Shown in pieces: positions 8,782 through 17,596 of a DNA stretch of 64,000 bases; the stretch's first letter is position 1; each line of letters begins with the position of its first letter. Position numbers and translations under genes: made by a program. The notes beneath the pieces are model-generated. The model was not told the origin of the DNA, made no database searches, and saw nothing but the letters and a program-made list of their open reading frames with translations. Source of the DNA: PHAA01 sp963665865 (GTDB taxonomy: Bacteria > Bacillota > Syntrophomonadia > Syntrophomonadales > Syntrophomonadaceae); the NCBI GenBank assembly GCA_963665865.2, contig CAXXWF010000001.1, forward strand, positions 248,001 through 312,000, in the 5' to 3' direction.

Positions 8782-9867
8782 CTATTTACCGACGGAACAG
8801 ATAGTTCCTCCCCCGAGAACCTGATCTCCTTCATATATAACTACGGCTTGACCCGGGGTTATAGCTCTTTGAGGTATCTGGAAATCCACCTGCAGGCTGT
8901 CTGTATTGAGCGGAGTTATAAGAGCCGGCACCCGCACAGCCGAATACCTTATCTTGGCACTGGCCTGGTAGGGCTTTTCAGGCGGGATTCCTGATATATA
9001 GTGTACGTTTTCTGCTATCAGAGTGCTATGGAAAAGATCCTGGTCGTTACCTATCCAAACTGTATCAGTTTCAGGATCGATACCGGTGACATAGGCGGGA
9101 TGGCCCAGCGCTAATCCCAGGCCTTTCCTCTGACCAATGGTATAGTGGTGAATTCCTTTGTGAATTCCCAGAGTCTCTCCGCTGGGGCAACGGAACAGGC
9201 CAGTTTTGGTCTCCAAACCGGGGTAATTATCCACAAACTCGCCATAGCGGCCGGCAGACACAAAGCATAAATCCTGGCTTTCCGCTTTATTGGAAACCGG
9301 CAGGTTAGCTTCTTCAGCCAGTCTACGTACCTCTGGCTTGGTATAAGTGCCCAAAGGGAAGAGGGTACGTTCCAGTTGATATTGGGTCAAGGTATACAAA
9401 GCGTAGCTCTGATCTTTATTGCTGTCGACCCCAATGAACAAATCCAATTTACATTGGGATTCATCTCTGATAACCCGGGCATAATGACCAGTTGCAATAA
9501 AGTCTGCCTCCATAGCCATCGCTTTATTTAAAAGCGACTCAAATTTGAGGTATTTATTGCAGGCTATGCAGGGATTGGGAGTGCGGCCGTGTAGATATTC
9601 ATCACAGAAGTAATCGATGACCCTAGTCTTAAACTCATCTCTAAAGTTGAAAACGTAATGGGGGATATCCAAATGCCTGGCTACCTGACGGGCATCGCTT
9701 ACGGCTTCCAAACTGCAGCAAGCCCCGGCCTGGGGTTTGACCTCCTGCCAGATTTGCATGGTAATGCCGACCACTTCATAGCCCTGCTGTTTAAGAATTA
9801 AAGCTGCTACTGAGCTGTCCACCCCACCACTCATTGCTACAATTACTTTCTTGGGCAACTTTCCCAT
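8782..9867 (-). CDS. mnmA: tRNA 2-thiouridylase MnmA
   Basis: Installs sulfur at U34 of Lys/Glu/Gln tRNAs. The 361-residue protein has the PP-loop MSGGVDSS (residues 12-19), the catalytic cysteines Cys100 (NPCIACNKY) and the later one in ESQDLCFV, and the family motif FIATGHYARV. It lies downstream of iscU and iscS on the same strand, which makes sense because IscS-type desulfurases supply its sulfur. A palindromic repeat separates it from iscU. The ribosome binding site upstream of the ATG is poorly placed, so the exact start is not certain. Confidence 0.93.
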   Translation of the reverse strand: MGKLPKKVIVAMSGGVDSSVAALILKQQGYEVVGITMQIWQEVKPQAGACCSLEAVSDARQVARHLDIPHYVFNFRDEFKTRVIDYFCDEYLHGRTPNPCIACNKYLKFESLLNKAMAMEADFIATGHYARVIRDESQCKLDLFIGVDSNKDQSYALYTLTQYQLERTLFPLGTYTKPEVRRLAEEANLPVSNKAESQDLCFVSAGRYGEFVDNYPGLETKTGLFRCPSGETLGIHKGIHHYTIGQRKGLGLALGHPAYVTGIDPETDTVWIGNDQDLFHSTLIAENVHYISGIPPEKPYQASAKIRYSAVRVPALITPLNTDSLQVDFQIPQRAITPGQAVVIYEGDQVLGGGTICSVGK

Positions 9868-9879
9868 CCTTTCAGAAGT

Positions 9880-9948
9880 GACAAGGGGACAGGTCTACTG
9901 TCCCTCCGCCTCAAATTAAATGGGGGACAGTGGACCTGTCCCCTTGTC
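9880..9948. repeat. dispersed palindromic repeat, copy 1
   Basis: Two 25-base arms (9880-9904 and 9924-9948) form an almost perfect hairpin with a single T-to-C difference and a 19-base loop. The arms begin GACAAGGGGACAGG. A second copy with 27-base arms is at 28115-28183. It sits between iscU and mnmA, where it would interrupt or process the transcript. Confidence 0.85.
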
Positions 9949-9968
9949 CCGTATAACGTTATGCCGAT

Positions 9969-10406
9969 TTACTCTTGCGGCTTAGTACAGCAGGAACCGG
10001 TATCTTGCTGGCAGCAGCCTTTGGTAACTGTACTTGAAGAACCCTGGCCTGCCCGGTAATTTTTGATTGCTTCATGCAGAGCATCAGCGGCCAGATTGGA
10101 ACAATGCATCTTAACCGGCGGCAATCCATCCAAGGCTTCGGCTACGGTTCTGTTAGTAATTCTTTCGGCCTCTTCCAGAGTTTTGCCCTTTACCATTTCA
10201 GTGACCATGCTGCTAGTAGCAATGGCAGCGGCGCAGCCAAAAGTTTGAAATTTAATATCTTTTATCTTTTCATCTTCAACTTCAATTTCAATATGCATGA
10301 TGTCGCCGCAGGTGGGGTTACCCACCTCTCCAACGCCGTTAGCCAGATCTATTCTGCCGACATTGCGGGGATTCATAAAATGGTCCATTACCTTTTGTGA
10401 ATACAT
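9969..10406 (-). CDS. iscU: Fe-S cluster scaffold IscU/NifU-type
   Basis: Scaffold on which [2Fe-2S]/[4Fe-4S] clusters are built from sulfur delivered by IscS. The three ligand cysteines are present: Cys33 (PTCGD, with the conserved Asp35), Cys58 (FGCAAAIATSS) and Cys102 (MHCSNLA). The protein is 145 residues; the last 20 or so residues, beyond the IscU fold, form a cysteine-rich tail with CC-x6-CC that is not part of the core family. It lies 15 bases downstream of iscS and is cotranscribed with it. Confidence 0.93.
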   Translation of the reverse strand: MYSQKVMDHFMNPRNVGRIDLANGVGEVGNPTCGDIMHIEIEVEDEKIKDIKFQTFGCAAAIATSSMVTEMVKGKTLEEAERITNRTVAEALDGLPPVKMHCSNLAADALHEAIKNYRAGQGSSSTVTKGCCQQDTGSCCTKPQE

Positions 10407-10421
10407 TATCCTTTACCTCCT

Positions 10422-11582
10422 TTATTGTCCCAGCGGAGACATCAAACGCAGATTCTTAATAATCGGGGGCAATTTTTCCAGGACATACTCAACATCTTCC
10501 GCGGTATTGTCTTTACCCATGGTCAGACGTAGAGAACCATGAGCCGTCTCATGCGGCAAACCAATAGCCAGCAGGACGTGCGAGGGATCCAGAGAACCTG
10601 AAGTACAGGCTGACCCACTGGAAGCCATTATTCCGTAACTGTCCAGCATCAGCAAGATAGACTCGCCTTCCACATAATCGAAGACCACGCTGACGCTGCC
10701 GGGCAGCCGATCCACCGGGTGTCCGGTCAACCTGGAGTTAGGAATGACATCCAAAATGCCCGAGGCCAGACGCGAGGATAACTCTTTTAAATGCGCAGTA
10801 TTCTGGGGAAGGCGCTGCTCTGCTAATTCGGCAGCTTTTGCAAAACCAACTACCCCCGGTACATTAACCGTTCCGGCTCGTAAATTACGTTCATGAGCTC
10901 CACCGTGCAGATAACTGCCGATATGAACTCCTTTCTTGGCAAACAGGATTCCTATTCCTTTGGGTCCATATAACTTGTGAGCAGAGGCGGAGAGAAGGTC
11001 GACCCCCAACTCCTTAACATTTACCGGAATTTTCCCCACGGTTTGTACTGCATCGGTATGAAAAGCAGCTCCAGCCTCATGACTAATAGAAGCTAAGGTC
11101 TTTATATCCTCTATGGTTCCTATCTCATTATTGGCATGCATAATTGAAACCAGGGCCGTATCGGGGCGGAGAGCTGCTCGGAGGGCATCTGGTTCCACCG
11201 TACCGTAGGAATTAACCGGCAGAACGGTCAGCTCAAATCCTTGCTTGGCAAGGAACTCACAGGTATGCAGGACTGCATGATGCTCAATAGCTGAAGTTAT
11301 AAGATGTTTGCCTTTCTTTTGACGTTCATGGGTCATGAAAGTAATAATGGCTTGGTTATCAGCTTCTGTACCTCCAGCGGTAAAGATAATCTCATTCGAG
11401 GAAGCCCCTATCAATGCAGCCACTTGTTCCCGAGCCTGTTCAAGTGCCCGGTGAGCCTTTTGCCCCTGGGAATGGACACTGGAAGAGTTACCATATATAT
11501 CGGTATAGTAAGGTATCATGGCGTTAAAAACTTCTGGGTCGACCGGAGTAGTGGCACTGTGATCCATATATACAGCTTTCAT
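10422..11582 (-). CDS. iscS: cysteine desulfurase IscS/NifS
   Basis: PLP enzyme that removes sulfur from cysteine for Fe-S clusters and tRNA thiolation. The 386-residue protein has the PLP lysine Lys203 in SAHKLYGPKG and the persulfide Cys326 in the mobile loop SSGSACTSGS, with the short loop typical of the NifS/group I type. The ATG is 8 bases downstream of AGGAGGG (11591-11597). It lies between iscR and iscU in an iscR-iscS-iscU-mnmA order. Confidence 0.94.
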   Translation of the reverse strand: MKAVYMDHSATTPVDPEVFNAMIPYYTDIYGNSSSVHSQGQKAHRALEQAREQVAALIGASSNEIIFTAGGTEADNQAIITFMTHERQKKGKHLITSAIEHHAVLHTCEFLAKQGFELTVLPVNSYGTVEPDALRAALRPDTALVSIMHANNEIGTIEDIKTLASISHEAGAAFHTDAVQTVGKIPVNVKELGVDLLSASAHKLYGPKGIGILFAKKGVHIGSYLHGGAHERNLRAGTVNVPGVVGFAKAAELAEQRLPQNTAHLKELSSRLASGILDVIPNSRLTGHPVDRLPGSVSVVFDYVEGESILLMLDSYGIMASSGSACTSGSLDPSHVLLAIGLPHETAHGSLRLTMGKDNTAEDVEYVLEKLPPIIKNLRLMSPLGQ

Positions 11583-11653
11583 AATATATTCCCTCCTAAT
11601 TTTTATCGTAAATGGGGGATGGATTATATCTAAACAAATGTTGGTCCTATAAA

Positions 11654-12109
11654 CTATATTTTATATTCGAAAGATTTTTTCGCGGGCAGCTTTAATGATT
11701 CTAGGGCCAAATCAGCCAGGGAGTAAGAATCAAGTACTTCCGCGATAGAATCCCTTACTTTTGTCCATAAAACCCGGGTTATGCAGAAATCAGACCGTTC
11801 ACAACTTTCTGGATTCTGTTCGCTGACACATTCAACTGGGGCAATTGGTCCTTCCAGTACCCGGATGATATCTCCAGCGGTAATATCGTCAGGATTTTTA
11901 CCTAGTATATATCCACCCTGTGACCCACGAATGCTTTTAACCAGTCCCGCTCTTTTGAGAGGAACCATAAGTTGTTCCAGATAACGCTCGGAGATACCCT
12001 GCCGCTCTGCAATTGTATGGGTAGCTATGGGGCCTTTGTCCTCGCTCTGAGCCATATCAATCATAGCTCTAAGTCCATATCTACCGCGGGTGGATAATTT
12101 CAATTGCAT
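11654..12109 (-). CDS. iscR: Rrf2-family Fe-S responsive regulator (IscR-like)
   Basis: Winged-helix repressor of 151 residues with the Rrf2 helix-turn-helix (ERQGISERYLEQL, then LVKSIRGSQGGY) and three cysteines, Cys94, Cys103 and Cys109 (VECVSEQNP, ESCERSDFC), in the spacing used to hold a [2Fe-2S] cluster. It is first in the isc gene row and presumably senses Fe-S status and controls it. CymR-type Rrf2 proteins lack these cysteines, so the IscR call is preferred. Confidence 0.88.
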   Translation of the reverse strand: MQLKLSTRGRYGLRAMIDMAQSEDKGPIATHTIAERQGISERYLEQLMVPLKRAGLVKSIRGSQGGYILGKNPDDITAGDIIRVLEGPIAPVECVSEQNPESCERSDFCITRVLWTKVRDSIAEVLDSYSLADLALESLKLPAKKSFEYKI

Positions 12110-12167
12110 CTACCCCTTTCTATGTTTGGTGGTTTGCTTTGATGTAACAACGGAATCTTCCCCTTTT

Positions 12168-12183
12168 TACCCTCGTTAGGGTA
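12168..12183. promoter_or_regulatory. palindrome upstream of iscR, candidate operator
   Basis: A perfect TACCCT-CGTT-AGGGTA palindrome lies about 60 bases upstream of the iscR start. On the minus strand a TTGACC hexamer sits directly before it, and no T-run follows, so a terminator for nadA is less likely. Autoregulation by the Rrf2 protein is an inference. Confidence 0.4.
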
Positions 12184-12196
12184 GGTCAAAATCTAC

Positions 12197-13120
12197 TTAG
12201 GATGTATACTCAATCATTTTCTCTAAAGCGACGGCAGCTTGAGCGCGGATGTCTTCTGGCACAGTTATTTGGGTCTGCATAGTCTCCAGTGAGTAGAGAA
12301 TCTTTTCAAGCGTAATGCTTTTCATATTCGGACAAATCAATTCTGATTCAGCCAGAATAAGTTCTTTATCTGGACTTATTTGCTTGATCTTATGCATAAC
12401 CCCGCATTCGGTTCCGATGATGAAGCTATCCTTGTCACTCCGGGCAGTATAATCAATGATGCCAGCGGTACTGCCGATGAAGTCAGCCAGAGCAATCACT
12501 TCCGAGTTACATTCGGGATGAACCAAAACCTCGGCATCAGGGTGTTCTGCCTTGCGCTGTAAAATATTTTCTCGGGTAACGGCTGCATGAATAGGACAGC
12601 TCGAAGGATAAAAATCCAGGGTTCTGTCCAGTTTACTAGCTACGTAGCGGCCCAGATTCTCGTCAGGTATAAAAAAGATCCGAGCTTCGGAGGGCAATTT
12701 CTGAATAATTTTGACTGCGTTGGAGGATGTAACGCATATATCGCTGACCGCCTTGATAGCCGCCGGGGTGTTAACATAGCTGACAATGAGTCCATCTGGG
12801 TGTTCCTGCTTATACTTCAAGACGTCTCCAACCGCTATACTGTTGGCCATCGGGCATGTGGCGGCCGGTTCAGGAGAAAGTACGGTTTTACCGGGACACA
12901 GGATAGCGGCTGATTCAGCCATGAAATCAACTCCTGCCACCAAAATAGTATCAAAGGGTGCATTCTTGGCGGCTACTGCCATGGCATAGGAGTCGCCTAC
13001 AAAGTCTGCAATATCTTGTATTTCATCGCGTTGATAATAGTGAGCGATAATATATACGGATTTTTCCTGTTTGATTCGTTTGATTTCTTCGATTAATGAT
13101 TGATCGTCATGGGTTGTCAA
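12197..13120 (-). CDS. nadA: quinolinate synthase NadA
   Basis: [4Fe-4S] enzyme that condenses iminoaspartate with dihydroxyacetone phosphate to quinolinate in de novo NAD synthesis. The 307-residue protein has IAHYYQRDEIQ near the start, SYVNTPAAIKA in the middle and conserved cysteines (Cys75 in LCPGK, Cys175 in SSCPIH, Cys239 in TECGV) as cluster ligand candidates. It starts with TTG, after AAGGTGGG. No nadB or nadC lies beside it. Placement next to isc genes fits its need for an Fe-S cluster. Confidence 0.92.
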   Translation of the reverse strand: MTTHDDQSLIEEIKRIKQEKSVYIIAHYYQRDEIQDIADFVGDSYAMAVAAKNAPFDTILVAGVDFMAESAAILCPGKTVLSPEPAATCPMANSIAVGDVLKYKQEHPDGLIVSYVNTPAAIKAVSDICVTSSNAVKIIQKLPSEARIFFIPDENLGRYVASKLDRTLDFYPSSCPIHAAVTRENILQRKAEHPDAEVLVHPECNSEVIALADFIGSTAGIIDYTARSDKDSFIIGTECGVMHKIKQISPDKELILAESELICPNMKSITLEKILYSLETMQTQITVPEDIRAQAAVALEKMIEYTS

Positions 13121-13132
13121 GCTTATCCCACC

Positions 13133-13924
13133 TTACATCAGTACTTTTTCAGGATGGCTGTATATACTAAACCGCTGGCCTCGGGCAAACCCGACCACGG
13201 TCATGTTCATCTCCTCCGCCAATTCTATCGTCAGACCGGTAGGGGCTGAACGTGACAGAACCAGGGGAATATTAGCACGAGCCGCTTTAATAAGAATCTC
13301 AGAGGCAATACGCCCGCTCAGCAGTAAGCATTTGTCGTTTGTCGAAATATTATTTAGAAAAGCATAGCCTAAAACTTTATCCACGGCATTGTGACGTCCG
13401 ATGTCCTCATACATGCAGAGTAAGCCGGTATTATCGGCCAGGGCAGCACTGTGGACCCCGCCCGTAAGATGAAATGTTGAAGATTTATCTTCTAAGGAAT
13501 TAATGATTTTAAGCAAGTGTTCCGCGCCAAAACTGGCCTCAGATTCAACCGGTTTAAGCGTGCGAGCGTCATTGATAAAATAGAGACCCGCCCGGCTTTT
13601 ACCGCAGCAGCTGGCTATGTGACGCCGCAAGAAAGTACTAGTCTGGGGAACCGGAGAACTGGTCTCTATCCATAACAAGCCTTCCTCTTCGCGACAGGAA
13701 ATTTCCAGAATATCGGATGGGTTTTGGATCAGACCCTCAGTAAGTAAAAATCCTACCCCCAGCTCTTTGTATGCATCCGGAGAACAGATCATGGTGGCGA
13801 GCTCCACATGATTTACAAAAAGGGTTAAGGGACTCTCCTGTACAACTGCATCCTCTATATGTTCAATCACCCCATGATTGTATACTGTGATTGCGCGGTT
13901 CGTAAAAATTGACGGTTTAGACAT
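13133..13924 (-). CDS. fdhD: formate dehydrogenase accessory sulfurtransferase FdhD
   Basis: FdhD passes sulfur from IscS to the molybdenum/tungsten cofactor of formate dehydrogenases. The frame covers the family length (about 263 residues) with a CC pair in ASCCGKSRAG at the position of the sulfur-carrying cysteine motif, and the C-terminal SRSAPTGLTIELAEEM. An alternative GTG start at 13936 is only 3 bases from the ribosome binding site, so the ATG at 13924 is preferred. No formate dehydrogenase gene is in the window, so its client lies elsewhere. Confidence 0.9.
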   Translation of the reverse strand: MSKPSIFTNRAITVYNHGVIEHIEDAVVQESPLTLFVNHVELATMICSPDAYKELGVGFLLTEGLIQNPSDILEISCREEEGLLWIETSSPVPQTSTFLRRHIASCCGKSRAGLYFINDARTLKPVESEASFGAEHLLKIINSLEDKSSTFHLTGGVHSAALADNTGLLCMYEDIGRHNAVDKVLGYAFLNNISTNDKCLLLSGRIASEILIKAARANIPLVLSRSAPTGLTIELAEEMNMTVVGFARGQRFSIYSHPEKVLM

Positions 13925-14008
13925 CTTGAGCTGCACTCTCCTCCTATGCTTCCCATCCGGAATCCTTAAAAACTATAATACATAATTCCTATAGGGAATG
14001 TCAAGTAT

Positions 14009-14458
14009 TTATTGTTCTACTACTTCCACTATGTCGCCAACTCTTACCCAGCCAGAACTGAGAGTGCGGGCAAATATGCCTTCGGTTGGCATTACACAGG
14101 TGCCGACCTGCTTTTTGATGGCACAGGCTTTATTGTGACACTCTTTGCCGATCTGGGTAACTTCCATTTGGACTTCTCCAATTTGCAGGTGGGTACCTAT
14201 AGGCAGGGTGGCCACATCTATGCCAGCTACGGTCAAATTTTCAGCAAAATCTCCATAATCAATGATTGCCCCCAGCGCCCGCATCTTTTCTACACTGGAA
14301 AGCGACAACAGGCTAACTTGACGGTGCCAGTCGCCGCTGTGGGCATCTACTTCAATACCCCAATCAGATCTGATGTAAGCTTCATTGATATTATGTTTCT
14401 TTATCCCGCGTTTTTCGGAGATATTTACGGCCAAGACCTGTCCTGTTTCCATGCTCAT
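14009..14458 (-). CDS. MOSC-domain protein
   Basis: A 149-residue stand-alone MOSC domain, as in the C-terminal part of molybdenum cofactor sulfurases. It carries the conserved cysteine in IGKECHNKACAIK and the family pattern GDFAENLTVAGID. Such small MOSC proteins are thought to handle sulfur or bind the pterin cofactor and often sit by molybdenum cofactor or formate dehydrogenase genes. Adjacency to fdhD supports a cofactor maturation role; the exact reaction is unknown. Confidence 0.85.
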   Translation of the reverse strand: MSMETGQVLAVNISEKRGIKKHNINEAYIRSDWGIEVDAHSGDWHRQVSLLSLSSVEKMRALGAIIDYGDFAENLTVAGIDVATLPIGTHLQIGEVQMEVTQIGKECHNKACAIKKQVGTCVMPTEGIFARTLSSGWVRVGDIVEVVEQ

Positions 14459-14530
14459 TAGACCAACGACCTTTCCAGCAAATACTACTATTTACCTAAG
14501 AATTATAGAATACAGCTAAGGATATGACAA

Positions 14531-14690
14531 GTACCCGGTTAACCCTAATTGTATATATTATTCGGCGAGGAAAATTCATGTATGACAAGGCGGAGGAGCG
14601 AGTAATACTGAACGTATTGCGATTGATGACAACGCAGTCATACAGGAATTTGACCGTCGAGAATGTATAGAATTAGGGTTGACCGGGTAC
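14531..14690. repeat. long imperfect hairpin element A
   Basis: The 20-base ends GTACCCGGTTAACCCTAATT (14531-14550) and 14671-14690 are inverted copies with one difference. The pairing continues inward, imperfectly, to a TGAA loop near 14613, so the whole 160 bases fold into one stem. No coding capacity. It resembles the elements at 22826-22952 and 23094-23199 in architecture and in short shared motifs (AACGCAG and GGAATTT in the 3' arm). It lies upstream of the germination operon. Confidence 0.75.
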
Positions 14691-14921
14691 AAAATGCTTG
14701 TTGTTGTAAAAATAGTTTCAGTCTGTATAGAGGTGGGATAAAAATAAGGCAATTTCAGACGTAGAGAAATTATTAAGTGCATATTTTAACTTACCCGGAA
14801 AATATACATAAAATTCAGAATATCATCAAAGATATTGAACGGTGGGCGAAAATGAAAGCAACTTACATATCAAACGGCATCTGGGGAAAGATATAGCATA
14901 TTGCGTAGGAGATTTGAAAAC

Positions 14922-16496
14922 ATGAGGAGAAGTCCTAAAAAACCACAGGCAGATGATCAAGCTTGGAAAGAACAGAAGCAGAAGATAGCGGAAACCCAAC
15001 TGCCAGCCGCATTAAACGATAAGATGCAAATGTTGCAGCCTTACCTGGATAAGGGTGCTGATATTATCACACGTCCTTTTTACCTGGAGGGTGAACCTCC
15101 TCTGGCAGCGGTATCTATACATATAAACAAAATAATTGATGATATAACCCTCGACCAGGACATTCTTCGGCCTTTAATGATTAATTGCAGAAGGGAAAGT
15201 ATTCAAGGTTTGGGTGCTCAAAACCTGGTGGATGCTATCTACAAGACCTCGATAACGGCGAGTAAGATAAGCAAAACCAATACTTTTGCAGCACTGGTGC
15301 AGACTATTTATGATGGTTTCACAGTTTTAATGTTTGATGGGATAGAGGAAGTATTAGTAATAGATATCCACGGCGGTGAGTTTAGGAATATTGATGCACC
15401 CCCGGCCGAGCAGACCCTGAGGGGCTCCCGGGAAGGTTTTATTGAGAGACTGGATATTAATATTGCCTTGGTTCGGCGCAGGTTAAGAGACCCCAATTTA
15501 GTCGTGGAGAAAACCCTGGTCGGCAGAAGAACCCGCACCCAGGTGGGTATCCTCTACATTGATGATATAGCCGATCCTCAGATAGTTACCAAAGTTAAGG
15601 ATAGGGTTAACCAGATGGATCTGGATGGAATTGTCGCATCAGGCTATATTGAGCAATTCATCGAGGATTCTCCCTATAGTATTTTCCCTCAGGTGTTTAT
15701 TACCGAACGGCCGGATAAGCTGGTAGCTATGCTGCTGGAAGGGCGGGTAGCCATAATAGCCGATAATACGCCGCTATCGTTTACGGTACCGGCCCTGTTT
15801 GTGCAGTTTTTACAGGCACCGGAGGATTATTATGAGAAAACGTTTTTTTCCAGCTATATTAGAATTCTGAGATATATAGCTTTGCTAATCGCGATATCTC
15901 TGCCAGCCTTGTACATAGCTCTGCTTACCTACCAACCGGAACTGGTACCCTATGATTTACTGATAAGCTTTTCCCGCGCGCGCGCCAATGTTCCGTTTCC
16001 AGTTATTGTAGAAGCCTTAATTATGGAGATTATAATCCAAATGGTTATAGAAGCGGGTTTGCGTCTTCCTCAGCAGATTGGCCAGACGGTAGGTGTAGTT
16101 TCAGGGATAATTCTGGGGCAGGCGGCCATCAGTGCGAAACTGGCCAGCCCTATTGTAATCCTTATTATATCTATTTCAATCATATGTACTTATGCTCTGC
16201 CGTCAGCCAGCATGGTACTGACTACCAGGTTACTCAGGCTTCCCATTATGCTGCTGGCAGCTACATTTGGCTTGTTCGGCATTGCTTTTGGATGGATTAT
16301 TGTGCAGGCTCATTTAATCGACTTGGAGAGCATGGGCGTACCCTATTTTGCGCCGCTGGCTCCTATGCGCTGGGCAGATCTGAAGGACTCATTTATCCGT
16401 ATTTTTTGGAAGAAGATGAATCAAAGACCGGTTTCCATACCGATGCAGGATAGGAAAAGACAGGGGAATGATGGGAAGGAGCAACCGCAGCCATGA
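14922..16496 (+). CDS. gerA: GerA-family spore germination protein, A subunit
   Basis: Membrane subunit of a nutrient germinant receptor in the spore inner membrane. The protein has a soluble N-terminal domain of about 290 residues, then a block of hydrophobic segments from roughly residue 295 to 475, matching the GerAA/GerBA/GerKA layout (FLQAPEDYYEK before the first membrane segment is a family hallmark). The ATG at 14922 is preferred to the in-frame TTG at 14901 because GGAG lies between them at a suitable distance. First gene of a three-gene operon; its stop overlaps the next start by 4 bases. Confidence 0.92.
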   Translation: MRRSPKKPQADDQAWKEQKQKIAETQLPAALNDKMQMLQPYLDKGADIITRPFYLEGEPPLAAVSIHINKIIDDITLDQDILRPLMINCRRESIQGLGAQNLVDAIYKTSITASKISKTNTFAALVQTIYDGFTVLMFDGIEEVLVIDIHGGEFRNIDAPPAEQTLRGSREGFIERLDINIALVRRRLRDPNLVVEKTLVGRRTRTQVGILYIDDIADPQIVTKVKDRVNQMDLDGIVASGYIEQFIEDSPYSIFPQVFITERPDKLVAMLLEGRVAIIADNTPLSFTVPALFVQFLQAPEDYYEKTFFSSYIRILRYIALLIAISLPALYIALLTYQPELVPYDLLISFSRARANVPFPVIVEALIMEIIIQMVIEAGLRLPQQIGQTVGVVSGIILGQAAISAKLASPIVILIISISIICTYALPSASMVLTTRLLRLPIMLLAATFGLFGIAFGWIIVQAHLIDLESMGVPYFAPLAPMRWADLKDSFIRIFWKKMNQRPVSIPMQDRKRQGNDGKEQPQP

Positions 16497-17596
16497 AAGA
16501 TAAAGCAGGCTCAACCATTACCACCAAACAGTTAATCTTCATAATTGTCGGCTCCCAAGTAGGCATAAGATTTCTATATTTGCCCCGAGATGTCAGCAGA
16601 ATAGCGGGTGAGGATGCTTGGCTGGCCGTACTCCTCGCCGCACTGGCTCCAATTATTATAGTATTTCTGATTGACCGTTTAGGCAAATTAATGCCGGAAA
16701 TGAGTTTTACGCAAATAAGTCAGGCCCTTTTTGGCAAGGTTCTTGGCTCACTCCTAATCGTTCTCTTTGTTGCCTATGCAATTGGATTTGAATCATTAAT
16801 AGTACGTATCTTTTCCGAAGTTACCAAGATATATCTTTTGCCGAAAACGCCCCTGGCGGTGGTGCTGTTTATGTATGTTTTTAACATTGTATATATTGGG
16901 AGCAAGGGAGCCAGAGTAATAGGGCGTTTAAATGAGCTGTTGTTCTATCTTCTCCTGGCCAATTTCCTGGTCTTGCTGATACCTCTGGGGGAAGCCGACT
17001 ATACCAATCTCTTGCCGGTAGGGGAAGCGGGGTGGGAGGGAATTGCTAGCGGGACCTTAATGTCTATTTCCTATTATGCCGGGATTGAAATACTGCTGGT
17101 ATTCTATTCTCTAGTAAATAGAAAGGATGAAATCATAAAAGCAGGGCTGATAGCCACTGCCATAACCACCGCCCTATATGTGAGTATTGTTATCGTATGT
17201 GAACTTGTTTTTGGAGTGACTGGCATGCAAAAACAGCTATTTCCGGCATTGATTTTGCTTAAGGTGGTCCAAATACCGGTAATCGAGCGCTTGGAATTCA
17301 TATTCTTGTTTTTCTGGTTGGGTATGGGGGCAAGACCGGCAATTAACATGGGCTTTGCGGCTGCGTTGTCGTTTACCCAGTTGCTAAATGTTGATGAGAA
17401 AAAATACCTTCCCTATTTAGTCATGGGGGTTGGACTGGCTATATTCATACTGGCACTACTCCCAGCCGATATATTAGTGGTGTTTAAGCTGGCAGAATAT
17501 GCGGGATACGCTTTTTATGTGATAGGCATTGCTTATCCCTTGATGTTCTATATTACGGCTCTGGCCCGCGGTGAGAAGGTGAAGCAAGGTGCTTAG
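16493..17596 (+). CDS. gerB: GerA-type receptor B subunit (GerAB/KB permease-like)
   Basis: A 367-residue polytopic membrane protein of the spore-germination GerB family, related to amino acid permeases, with about ten hydrophobic segments. In the family this subunit binds the germinant. It overlaps the A subunit by ATGA and the C subunit by 8 bases, so the three are made together in stoichiometric amounts. The germinant cannot be told from the sequence. Confidence 0.92.
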   Translation: MKDKAGSTITTKQLIFIIVGSQVGIRFLYLPRDVSRIAGEDAWLAVLLAALAPIIIVFLIDRLGKLMPEMSFTQISQALFGKVLGSLLIVLFVAYAIGFESLIVRIFSEVTKIYLLPKTPLAVVLFMYVFNIVYIGSKGARVIGRLNELLFYLLLANFLVLLIPLGEADYTNLLPVGEAGWEGIASGTLMSISYYAGIEILLVFYSLVNRKDEIIKAGLIATAITTALYVSIVIVCELVFGVTGMQKQLFPALILLKVVQIPVIERLEFIFLFFWLGMGARPAINMGFAAALSFTQLLNVDEKKYLPYLVMGVGLAIFILALLPADILVVFKLAEYAGYAFYVIGIAYPLMFYITALARGEKVKQGA

